From: AP-15 sp963747735
GTDB lineage: Bacteria > Pseudomonadota > Alphaproteobacteria > ATCC43930 > CGMCC-115725
DNA length: 64,000 nucleotides
Assembly (NCBI GenBank): GCA_963747735.1
Contig: CAVVGE010000019.1
Location: forward strand, 434,001-498,000
Direction of reading: 5' to 3'
Part shown: positions 36,337 to 44,326 of the stretch, one piece after another
Layout of the letters: each line of letters begins with the position of its first letter
Position numbering within the stretch: the first letter of the stretch is position 1
Position numbers and translations under genes: made by a program
The notes under the pieces: model-generated
The model's database searches: none
Told to the model about the DNA's origin: nothing
What the model saw: only the letters and a program-made list of their open reading frames with translations

Positions 36337-36969
36337 TCACTCCCCGGCCGGTGGAGCTTGTTCGGCTGGGCCAACCACCTCAACCCACCGAGCCATGAAT
36401 CTACCCCGAATGTCCTCTATTTGCCGGTGCAGTTCCGCCGCGATGTCGCTGTACCTCGGCTGCGGCGGATTATAAGGCCAGACATTCTTGTCGATTGCCT
36501 CGCTTCGGGCGCGACGTACCGCTTGCTTAATTGGCGCGATCAGCGGCAGCGGGCGTGGATCTTCGAGAGCATCATATAGGTCGGCGTAGAGCTTCTGCAT
36601 CGTCTTGCTGCAGTCGCGGGCAAATAGGGCACGATCTGTAACGTTTTGCTGCTGAACCACCACGCCGACAACCACCCACAACACCAGGGCCGCTATCCCG
36701 ATGTACAACCAAATGCCTGGTAGCGCTTGAGAAAGGACGTCCACTGCATTCTGCCCATTCGGCAGCGTTCCCTTCACCGACGCAATGAGGCGAGTACCGA
36801 TACCAAGGCCGGCTAGGCCGGTCGCTATCGCCCCTCCATAGGCGTAGGCCGTGGCCAGCGTCACGAACCATCGCCGTCGTGCTCTCCGGCCGGCGATCAT
36901 CCAGGGGAGGACTTCGTCACAGAGCATTCGCAGGATGTCCTTATCGCGAGGTAGCAAGGGCGATAGCAC
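36337..36969 (-). CDS. Two-transmembrane protein, partner of the pYEATS-like gene
   Basis: A 210-residue protein with a basic stretch ('GRRARRRW') before TM1 (residues 34-57), a short polar loop, TM2 (84-106, 'GIWLYIGIAALVLWVVVGVV') and a cytoplasmic helical tail of about 100 residues ('TMQKLYADLYDAL', 'ELHRQIEDIRGRFM'). Both ends should face the cytoplasm. The layout resembles 2TM effector or sensor proteins such as SLATT-type, but I see no diagnostic motif. GTG 36969 opens the frame; ATG 36927 has the better ribosome-binding site (AAGGA). It starts 19 bp after the alcohol dehydrogenase stop. Confidence 0.55.
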   Translation of the reverse strand: MLSPLLPRDKDILRMLCDEVLPWMIAGRRARRRWFVTLATAYAYGGAIATGLAGLGIGTRLIASVKGTLPNGQNAVDVLSQALPGIWLYIGIAALVLWVVVGVVVQQQNVTDRALFARDCSKTMQKLYADLYDALEDPRPLPLIAPIKQAVRRARSEAIDKNVWPYNPPQPRYSDIAAELHRQIEDIRGRFMARWVEVVGPAEQAPPAGE

Positions 36970-36988
36970 ATCCTGCGCCTATCTCACG

Positions 36989-38107
36989 TTACCCCCCGAC
37001 CTCCACGACGACCTTGATCGCGCCGTCGATGCGCTCGCGCGCGTATTTGAGCGCGGTCGGCAGCTCCTCGAGCGGAAAGCTGTGGGTGTGCACGAGACCT
37101 GCGTCGAAGCGTTTTTGCTTCATCAGCGCCATTGCCCGGTGGGTGGCGCTGCGGCCTTCCCCGCGAATCCCGTAGACATAGATGTTGTTGCGCACCAGGT
37201 GGGCGAGATCGACCGGCACTTTTTCATGCGGAAAAGCAGCAAGGCAAATTCGGCCGCCGCGGTCGACCATTTGCGCCGCCTCGTCGAGCGCCGAGGGTGC
37301 GCCCGAGCATTCGAGCACGAACTGCACCCCCTTCCCGTGGGTGATGCGGCGCACCGCGGCGACCGGGTCCTCCGCGCGCGCGTTGACCAGATGGTCGGCG
37401 CCGAGCTTTTTGCCGAGGTCGAGCCGCGCCGTGCGCGTCCCGGTCAGGATCACCGGGTCAGCCCCCAGCGCCTTGGCGACGGCAACGCCGAGGAGCCCGA
37501 TCGGGCCGGGACCGGTCACCACCACGCCCTCGCCGGCAACGAGGCCTCCGAGCACGTCGAGCCCGTACATCGCGGTGCCGGCGGTGACGACGAGCGTGGC
37601 CTCGGCGTCGCTCATATCGTCCGGCACATGGACGAGGGTGTTGATGTTGTTGACTGCGTACTGGGCAAAGCCGCCATCGGTAGTGAACCCGTTGGCGCGG
37701 TGCCCCTTGGCGCGGTCGCCGTAATTCAGGCACGAGGTATACATGCCCTGGCGGCAGCGTGGGCAGCGGCCGCAGCCGGCATGGACCTCGACGGTGACGC
37801 GGTCGCCGATCTCGAACTCGTCCACCGCCGGGCCGAGCTTGACCACGGTCCCCATATATTCGTGTCCGATCGTGAAGTTCTTGTGGAACGGCAGCCCGCC
37901 CTCGACCATGGCCGGGATCCCGTGCCGCAAAATTTCGAGGTCGGTGGCGCAGATCGCCACCGCATCGATGCGCACGAGCGCCTCGGCCGCCCCCGGCTGC
38001 GGCACCGGCTTTTCGGTTAGAAAAATCTCCTCCGGACCGCCGAGGACCCAGGCCTTCATCCGGTCGGGCACCGGATATTGGTTGCCGGTCCGGGATTGGT
38101 CGCTCAT
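36989..38107 (-). CDS. Zinc-dependent alcohol dehydrogenase family protein
   Basis: A 372-residue medium-chain dehydrogenase. Catalytic zinc ligands lie in 'AICATDLEI' and 'GHEYMG', the structural zinc in the four cysteines of 'CGRCPRCRQGMYTSC', and the Rossmann motif is 'GPGPIGLLGVAVAK'. Asp is missing after the second beta strand ('LTGTRTARLDLGKKLG'), so cofactor preference is unclear. The ATG at 38107 follows AAAGGAAGG. The substrate is not evident. Confidence 0.82.
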   Translation of the reverse strand: MSDQSRTGNQYPVPDRMKAWVLGGPEEIFLTEKPVPQPGAAEALVRIDAVAICATDLEILRHGIPAMVEGGLPFHKNFTIGHEYMGTVVKLGPAVDEFEIGDRVTVEVHAGCGRCPRCRQGMYTSCLNYGDRAKGHRANGFTTDGGFAQYAVNNINTLVHVPDDMSDAEATLVVTAGTAMYGLDVLGGLVAGEGVVVTGPGPIGLLGVAVAKALGADPVILTGTRTARLDLGKKLGADHLVNARAEDPVAAVRRITHGKGVQFVLECSGAPSALDEAAQMVDRGGRICLAAFPHEKVPVDLAHLVRNNIYVYGIRGEGRSATHRAMALMKQKRFDAGLVHTHSFPLEELPTALKYARERIDGAIKVVVEVGG

Positions 38108-38259
38108 GCCCACCTTCCTTTGCGCCGCGCTGCCGCCCATTCTGGCGCAAGATGCGCCGGTTGATAAGGCCCCGCACCTTCCCGCGCCCCCGTTGCTGCG
38201 CTATAGATGCATCCTTGGAGGCGGCCCGAGATGGGGCGGCCGCGCGCCGCGGGGGAAGC

Positions 38260-39204
38260 ATGAGACACCGCCGGACCGCCGTCTTGGGCGGATCGGGCTT
38301 TATCGGCCGTTATGTGGTGCGCCGCCTGGCCGCGCAGGGCGAGGTCGTCGCCGTCGGCTGCCGCAACGCCGAGGCCGCCAGGTTTTTGCAGCCGATGGGC
38401 AATGTCGGCCAGATCGCGGCGGTGAACGTCTCGATCGGCAATTCGGCGTTGCTGCAGGCTTTTCTCGCGGGCAACGAGGCGCTCGTCAATTGCGTCGGCA
38501 TCCTGCGCGAGCGCGGCGCGCGGACCTTCGAGCTGGCGCACCATACCGGTCCCGCGCAGCTCGCTCGCCTCGCCCGCGACGCCGGCATCGAGCGGCTCAT
38601 TCATTTCTCGGCGATCGGCGCCGAGCCGCGCTCGTCATCGGCCTATGCCCGCACCAAGGCGGCCGGCGAGCAGGCGGTGCGCGACGCCTTTCCGACCGCC
38701 ACGATCCTGCGGCCTTCGGTCGTGTTCGGCCCGGAAGACCAGTTTTTCAATCAATTCGCCGCGATGGCCGCGATCTCTCCGGTATTGCCGCTGATCGGCG
38801 GCGGCGACACGCGGTTTCAGCCGGTCCATGTCGGCGACGTCGCCGACGCGGTCGTCAAATGTCTCGACGATCCCGCCACCGCCGGACGCACCTACGAGCT
38901 CGGCGGCCCCAAAATCTACAGTTTCCGCGAGCTGATCGAGCTGCTGCTGGCCGAAATTCGCCGCAAGCGCCTGCTCATCGGCCTGCCGTTCGGTCTGGCA
39001 TCGCTGCAGGCGCGGCTGATGGCGATATTGCCGAACCCGCCCTTGACGCCGGACCAGGTCGAGCTCTTGAAGGGCGACAGTATCGTCGCGTCGGGTGCCC
39101 TGGGCCTCGCCGATCTCGGCATCCAGCCAACCCCGGTCGAGGCGATCCTGCCGACCTATCTCGACCGCTTCCGCCGCGGTGGCTGGTACACCCGCCGCGC
39201 CTGA
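38260..39204 (+). CDS. NDUFA9-like NAD(P)-binding protein
   Basis: A 314-residue atypical SDR with 'VLGGSGFIGRYVVRRLA' at the N-terminus, 'NCVGILRERG', 'HFSAIGAEPRSSSAYARTKA' (Tyr and Lys retained) and 'RPSVVFGPEDQFFNQF'. This set is characteristic of the complex I NDUFA9-type family widespread in alphaproteobacteria, where it binds NAD(P)H but has no proven catalytic role. The ATG follows GGGGGAAG. Confidence 0.82.
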   Translation: MRHRRTAVLGGSGFIGRYVVRRLAAQGEVVAVGCRNAEAARFLQPMGNVGQIAAVNVSIGNSALLQAFLAGNEALVNCVGILRERGARTFELAHHTGPAQLARLARDAGIERLIHFSAIGAEPRSSSAYARTKAAGEQAVRDAFPTATILRPSVVFGPEDQFFNQFAAMAAISPVLPLIGGGDTRFQPVHVGDVADAVVKCLDDPATAGRTYELGGPKIYSFRELIELLLAEIRRKRLLIGLPFGLASLQARLMAILPNPPLTPDQVELLKGDSIVASGALGLADLGIQPTPVEAILPTYLDRFRRGGWYTRRA

Positions 39205-39269
39205 CCCGCTTTCGCCGGGCCGCCGGTTCGATTATCGTCGCGGCCTCTCAAAAAGACGGGAACAGTGTA

Positions 39270-39821
39270 ATGACAGCGTTGGGTCGGCTTGTGCTGCTGA
39301 TCGTCGCGCTCGGTTTTGGAGGACAGGCGATGGCGGCGGATCTCGACAACACGATCTGGCTCGATGTGCCGGCGGGGCGCGTCGTGATCCAGATGCGGCC
39401 CGATCTGGCGCCCGCGACCTGTGCCCAGATCAAGGCGCTGGTGCGCCGCGGCTTTTATAACGGGCTTACCTTTCACCGGGTGATCGACGGCTTTATGGCG
39501 CAGACCGGCGACCCGAACGGCAACGGCACCGGCGGCTCGGGCCACCCGCTCAAGGCCGAGTTCTCAAACGAGAAATTCGCGCGCGGCACCGTAGCGATGG
39601 CGCGCACCTCCGACCCCGACAGCGCCGACAGCCAATTTTTCATCATGTTCGCGCCCGCCCCTTCGCTCGACGGCAAATACACGATCTGGGGCAACGTCGT
39701 CTCGGGCATGGAATACGTCGACCAGATCAAGAAAGGCGACCCGGCGCAAAACGGCGCCGTCACGAGCCCCGATAAGATTGTCAAGATGCAGGTCGCCGCC
39801 GACGCCGAAAAAGCGAAGTAG
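39270..39821 (+). CDS. Exported peptidylprolyl isomerase, cyclophilin type
   Basis: Cyclophilins accelerate proline isomerisation during folding. The 183 residues have a signal peptide ('LVLLIVALGFGGQAMA') and the cyclophilin core 'FHRVIDGFMAQTGDPNGNG', 'GTVAMARTSDPDSADSQFFI'. It is likely periplasmic. Confidence 0.9.
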   Translation: MTALGRLVLLIVALGFGGQAMAADLDNTIWLDVPAGRVVIQMRPDLAPATCAQIKALVRRGFYNGLTFHRVIDGFMAQTGDPNGNGTGGSGHPLKAEFSNEKFARGTVAMARTSDPDSADSQFFIMFAPAPSLDGKYTIWGNVVSGMEYVDQIKKGDPAQNGAVTSPDKIVKMQVAADAEKAK

Positions 39822-39885
39822 CAGCTTCGAATCCGCATTGGCCCGGGCGCGCCCCGCGGTTCCGGCACCGGTCTCGCCTGCCGCC

Positions 39886-41217
39886 GTGGCTGCGGAAAGG
39901 GTTTGGAAAGCAGGCGGCAAGCACGCCTCCCGAAGGGAAAGCTGGCTCGCCGCCCTCTCGGTCTACCGTCGGCCGCGGCTGATCGCCATATTGCTGATGG
40001 GGTTTTCAAGCGGGCTGCCGCTCGCGCTGACTTTTGGGACTTTGTCGTTTCGGCTTGCCGAGATCGGTGTTTCGCGCACCACGATCGGGCTCTATGCGCT
40101 GGTCGGAATCTCCTACAGCCTCAAATTTTTATGGTCGCCGCTGATCGACCGGATGCCGATCCCGCTGCTGACCGGCCGGCTCGGGCGGCGGCGTGGCTGG
40201 GCGCTGGCGATCCAGCCGGTCTTGGCATTGGCGATCTTGGCTCTCGGTCTTTGCGACCCGCGAACGGCGCCGCTTCTGACGGCGTTCGCGGCGATCGCCG
40301 TCGCGTTTCTGTCGGCGAGCCAAGACATCGTCATCGACGCTTACCGGATCGAGCTCTTGCAGCCCGAGGAGCAGGGGGCGGGGGCCGCGGCGACGCAATG
40401 GGGCTATCGCTTCGGCATGCTGGTTTCCTCGGCGGGGGCGCTCTATGCGGCGAGCTTTGGCGGCTGGCGCTTTGCCTATGCGCTGATGGCGGGGCTGATG
40501 GCGGTCGGCATGGCGACGGTCTGGCTGACGCCGGAGCCGTCCGGCATCGGCGAGGTCGAAGCGCTGCCCGGCGCGGCACCCTTGGCAAAGGTCGCGGCCT
40601 GGCTGCGGCGTGCGGTGCTCGCCCCTTTTGCCGACCTGCTGACCCGGCCGGGTGCCGTCGCGATCCTCGCCTTTGTCGTCCTTTACAAATTCGGCGACGC
40701 GCTCGCCGCCACGATGTCGAACCCGCTTTATGTCTGGCTCGGCTTCACCAAGGTCGAGGTCGCCAATATCGGCAAGGCCTATGGCTTTGTCGCGAGCCTC
40801 GCGGGGCTCGCCCTGGGGGGTGTGGCGGTGCTGCGCCTCGGCGTCTTTCGCGCGCTTCTCATTTCCGGCGCGGCGCAGATGCTATCGAACCTGCTCTATA
40901 TATTGCAGGCCTGGGCCGGGCATGATCTGCCGGTCCTGGCGCTGACGATCGGCGTCGAGAATTTGACCGGCGGGATGGGGTCGGCGGCGTTTGTCGCCTA
41001 TCTCTCAGGGCTGTGCAGCCTCGATTTTACCGCGACTCAATACGCGCTCCTGTCCTCGCTCGCCGTGGTCGGGCGCACCATCCTGTCGGCCTCGGGCGGC
41101 GCCCTCGCCGACGCATTCGGCTGGACCCCGTTTTTCGCGATCAGCACCGCCGCCTGTCTGCCCGGCCTCGCGCTGCTCTTATGGCTGATGCGGCAGGCCG
41201 CCCGCGCTCAGCCGTAG
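39886..41217 (+). CDS. AmpG-like MFS permease
   Basis: AmpG permeases import anhydro-muropeptides for recycling. The approximately 443-residue protein has 12 hydrophobic segments, with 'LLMGFSSGLPLALTFGTLSF', 'SYSLKFLWSPLIDRMPIPLL' and 'GRRRGWALA', all AmpG-like. The start is unsure: GTG 39886 gives a suitable N-terminus but has no ribosome-binding site, and the frame is open back to TTG 39778 within the cyclophilin gene. It overlaps the convergent protease gene by 10 bp at the 3' end. Confidence 0.82.
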   Translation: MAAERVWKAGGKHASRRESWLAALSVYRRPRLIAILLMGFSSGLPLALTFGTLSFRLAEIGVSRTTIGLYALVGISYSLKFLWSPLIDRMPIPLLTGRLGRRRGWALAIQPVLALAILALGLCDPRTAPLLTAFAAIAVAFLSASQDIVIDAYRIELLQPEEQGAGAAATQWGYRFGMLVSSAGALYAASFGGWRFAYALMAGLMAVGMATVWLTPEPSGIGEVEALPGAAPLAKVAAWLRRAVLAPFADLLTRPGAVAILAFVVLYKFGDALAATMSNPLYVWLGFTKVEVANIGKAYGFVASLAGLALGGVAVLRLGVFRALLISGAAQMLSNLLYILQAWAGHDLPVLALTIGVENLTGGMGSAAFVAYLSGLCSLDFTATQYALLSSLAVVGRTILSASGGALADAFGWTPFFAISTAACLPGLALLLWLMRQAARAQP

Positions 41218-41963
41218 GAAAAGAGCCGGCTGCGGTGCCGCTTCAGCCACAGCCGCGGCGTCTTCGTTTCCGGCACCATGGTTTCCACCAGCCTCCAAAA
41301 GCGCGGCCCGTGGTTCATCTCGGCGAGATGCGCCACCTCGTGCGCAACGACATAGTCGATGACCGGCTCGGGGGCGAAGATCAGCCGCCAGCTGAACGAG
41401 AGGTTGCCGCTGCCCGAGCAGCTGCCCCACCGGCTCCTGGTGTCGCGTACCGAGACGCGGGCGACCTGGCGGCCGATCCGGAGCGCTAACGGTCGGGAGC
41501 GCCGCGCCAGCTCCTCGCGCGCCAGTGCTGCGAGATGGTCGCGCACCCGCCGCCCGAGATGCGCCGGATCGCCCTTGACGCGGATTTCGCCGTCGACGAT
41601 TGCGACCGGGGGACCTGCGGCGTCCGTTTCGTGGCGCACCCGGTGCAGAACGCCGAGAACCGGCACCAGCGCGCCATCGGCAAACGGCACCGGCCGCGGC
41701 AGCGCCTGAAGGCGCGCCGTGATCCAGCCGCGCTGCGCCGTCAAGAAACGCAGCGCCGGGCCGGCTGGGGCGCCGCGCGGCAAGGTCAGCTCGACCGTCC
41801 GCTCGGCTGCGTTGATCTTGAGCGCCACCCGGCGCGCTCGCGGGCTCACCCGCACCGAAAGCGGGGCACCGAGGTCGAGCGCCACCGCTCGCCGCCGGAA
41901 TTCGTCGAGCGCCAATTCGCCGCCGTGCGGCGATCCTCCGGCGGAAATGGCGCGAATGCTCAA
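41208..41963 (-). CDS. YgjP-like (DUF45/M48-type) metallopeptidase
   Basis: A 251-residue protein of the YgjP/WLM-like group with 'SRWGSCSGSGNLSFSWRLIF' and the zinc motif 'VVAHEVAHLAEMNHGPRFW'. The role is unknown. I chose the TTG at 41963 because it follows GGGGAGG; the frame is open to GTG 42059 but those residues look non-coding. Confidence 0.8.
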   Translation of the reverse strand: MSIRAISAGGSPHGGELALDEFRRRAVALDLGAPLSVRVSPRARRVALKINAAERTVELTLPRGAPAGPALRFLTAQRGWITARLQALPRPVPFADGALVPVLGVLHRVRHETDAAGPPVAIVDGEIRVKGDPAHLGRRVRDHLAALAREELARRSRPLALRIGRQVARVSVRDTRSRWGSCSGSGNLSFSWRLIFAPEPVIDYVVAHEVAHLAEMNHGPRFWRLVETMVPETKTPRLWLKRHRSRLFSYG

Positions 41964-42098
41964 CTTGCCTCCCCTTGGCCCGCAGAGCGGCGCCGATGGG
42001 GCAAAAGCCTTCCGCCTTTGCCTTGATTCCGCAAGCGCGTTGGCGCTAGTGGAGCACACCTGACATTCGACACCCTCCGAACGGCCCCCACCCTAACC

Positions 42099-42118
42099 CT
42101 CCCCCGCTTGCGGGGGAG
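42099..42118. repeat. C-rich palindrome
   Basis: CTCCCCCG (42099-42106) pairs with CGGGGGAG (42111-42118) over CTTG. It lies within a pyrimidine-rich stretch similar to those near 24.8 and 48.6 kb, in the 247-bp divergent spacer upstream of the binding-protein gene. Confidence 0.5.
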
Positions 42119-42210
42119 AGAATGGGAGGGGGTAGAGCGGCCGCGCCAAAGGAGACATCTGTCTGGTGGCGGCCACCAGCTCGATCGGGGCTCGTGATGG
42201 GGAGACGACC

Positions 42211-43528
42211 ATGAGGCGCAAGATCGTGACCGCGGCGTGCGCGGCGCTGGTGTTCGCCGCGCTCGGCAAGGCGTCGGCCGCACCCGTTGAACTGCAATGG
42301 TGGCACGCGATGACCGCGGCCAATGCCGAGATGGTCAACAAGATCGCCGCCGATTTCAACGCGTCGCAGCCCGATTACAAGATCGTGCCGGTGTTCAAAG
42401 GCTCCTATGCCGAGACCATGAATGCCGGGATCGCCGCCTACCGCGCCGGCCAGCCGCCCGACATCATCCAGATCTTCGAGGTCGGCACGGCGACGATGAT
42501 GGCCGCCAAAGGCGCCGTCAAGCCGGTCTACCAATTGATGGCGGAGGCGGGCGAGCCGTTCGATCCGAACGCCTACCTGCCGGCGGTTACCGCCTATTAC
42601 AGCACCCGCGACGGCAAGATGCTGTCGCTGCCGTTCAACAGCTCGACCGCGATCGCCTACTGGAACAAAGACGCGTTCAAAAAAGCCGGGCTCGACCCGG
42701 AAAAGCCGCCAAAGACCTGGCCCGAGACCTTTGCGGCGGCGAAAAAGCTGCGCGCCGCCGGCATCCCATGCGGTTTTACCGCGGGCTGGATCAGCTGGAC
42801 CCAGATCGAGCAGCTCAGCGCCTGGCACAACCTCGCCTTTGCCTCCAAAGCCGATGGCTTCGGCGGCGCCGACGCCGTGCTCGAATTCAACAACCCGACC
42901 GTCGTTCGCCACATCGCCAATCTCGCCGCCGCGCAAAAGGACAAGAGCTTCGACTATGGCGGGCGCACCACCCAGCCCGAGGGCAAGTTCCTGAACGGCG
43001 AATGCGGCATGATCCAGACCTCGTCCGGCGCCTACGGGATCTTCAAAAGCGGGCGCCAAATTTGCCTTTGGCATGACCGAATTGCCCTATTACCCCGATG
43101 TTCCGGGCGCGCCGCAAAACTCGATCATCGGCGGCGCCAGCCTTTGGGTCATGGGCGGCAAGACCCCGCAAGAATATAAAGGGGTCGCCAAGTTCTTTAC
43201 CTTTCTGTCGCAGACCCCGCTGCAAATGCGGCTGCACGAGGTGACCGGCTATCTGCCGATCACCAAGGCTGCTTACGAGGCAACCAAGGCGTCAGGCTTT
43301 TACGCAAAAAACCCTGGTCGCGAGATCCCGGTGCTGCAGATGACCAGCAAGCCGCCGACCGCGAATTCGCGCGGGCTGCGCCTCGGCAATCTGCCGCAAA
43401 TCCGCGACATCATCGCCGGCAATCTCGAAGCCGTGTTCGCCGGGAAGGAAGCGGCGAAACCGGCGCTCGACGACGCCGTCGCGCGCGGCAACACACTCCT
43501 GCGCCAATTCGAGCGGAATACACAGTAG
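42211..43528 (+). pseudogene. UgpB-like periplasmic substrate-binding protein, frameshifted
   Basis: UgpB-type proteins bind sn-glycerol-3-phosphate or related solutes for ABC import. The first frame has a signal peptide ('IVTAACAALVFAALGKASA') and 'VELQWWHAMTAANAEMV', 'PFNSSTAIAYWNKDAFKKAG' and 'NGECGMIQTSSGAYGIFKSG'. The frame then shifts; 'AKFAFGMTELPYYPD' through 'LRQFERNTQ' continues in another frame. Removing one G from GGG at 43051-43053 restores about 438 residues. No permease or ATPase genes are adjacent. Confidence 0.82.
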
Positions 43529-43794
43529 CCGCGTCCGACAGGTTCGGCATTGGCTCGCGCTGGCGACCGCTCGACGGCAATCACGATCCCCCACGCGCTA
43601 CGCACCGCCAAAGCACGCTCTTTTTCTTGAAGGAAGAAAGGTTCGACGAAACCTGTCGATGCTGTTAAACGCCTTTGTGCGGCCTCGACCGAGGAAGAGC
43701 TGAAGAACTGGTTCACATCCTGAAGTCCGGCGGCCACCTGACGGCGGTGCGGACAAGCTTTTCAAACGCACTCCGATCCGCCGCCAGCTACCCG

Positions 43795-44085
43795 ATGGCT
43801 CTTGCTGAGCAGCGGACACTGATAGTCGATGCGACCGGAGAGCTTCCGCAAGCGTTGCCTCGCATTTTGGGGATACAACCCGATCAGATCGGTCAGGTAG
43901 CGCGCTCGCGGTTCTTCAATCACAATCCGCCGGTTATCGCCGGCACGCGCATCCCGGTCAGCGCCATCCGCGATTTTGTGGAGGCCGGCTATACGATAGA
44001 CAAGATCATCGAGGAATATCCTGATCTGACCGATCGCGATGTGGCCGCTGCACTCACCTATCAAGAGGCTGATGCCGCTGCCTAA
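43795..44085 (+). CDS. DUF433-domain protein, VapB-type antitoxin-like
   Basis: The last 60 residues, 'FFNHNPPVIAGTRIPVSAI' and 'YTIDKIIEEYPDLTDRDVAAAL', are a DUF433 winged-helix domain. Many such proteins are antitoxins paired with a DUF5615 PIN-like toxin, but no toxin frame follows. The ATG at 43795 gives 96 residues; the frame is open to 43675, where the sequence looks non-coding. Confidence 0.6.
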   Translation: MALAEQRTLIVDATGELPQALPRILGIQPDQIGQVARSRFFNHNPPVIAGTRIPVSAIRDFVEAGYTIDKIIEEYPDLTDRDVAAALTYQEADAAA

Positions 44086-44326
44086 ATGGCGGCCGCGCCG
44101 ACCAGACGCTGACGCCGGTCGGCGAGGCGACAGCGAATACGTGATCCGCAAACGCCCGCACGCGGAAATCGAGCGCGGCGGCCGGTTGCCGCGCACCGAA
44201 CCGCGTTAACCGCCGACGGGGTGCGCCTGCGGCGCGGCTTCTGACCGCGGGTGCTCGTCCGCGTTGAGCCGAGCCGCGGCAACAGGTACCTTGCAACGCG
44301 CAAAACGGCTCTACCGGGAGGGCGCG

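Noticed and set aside
35747..36969. Integrative island attached to the tRNA-Leu 3' end
   Set aside because: The cassette lies on the 5' side of the tRNA, there is no integrase, and I see no direct repeat of the tRNA 3' end.
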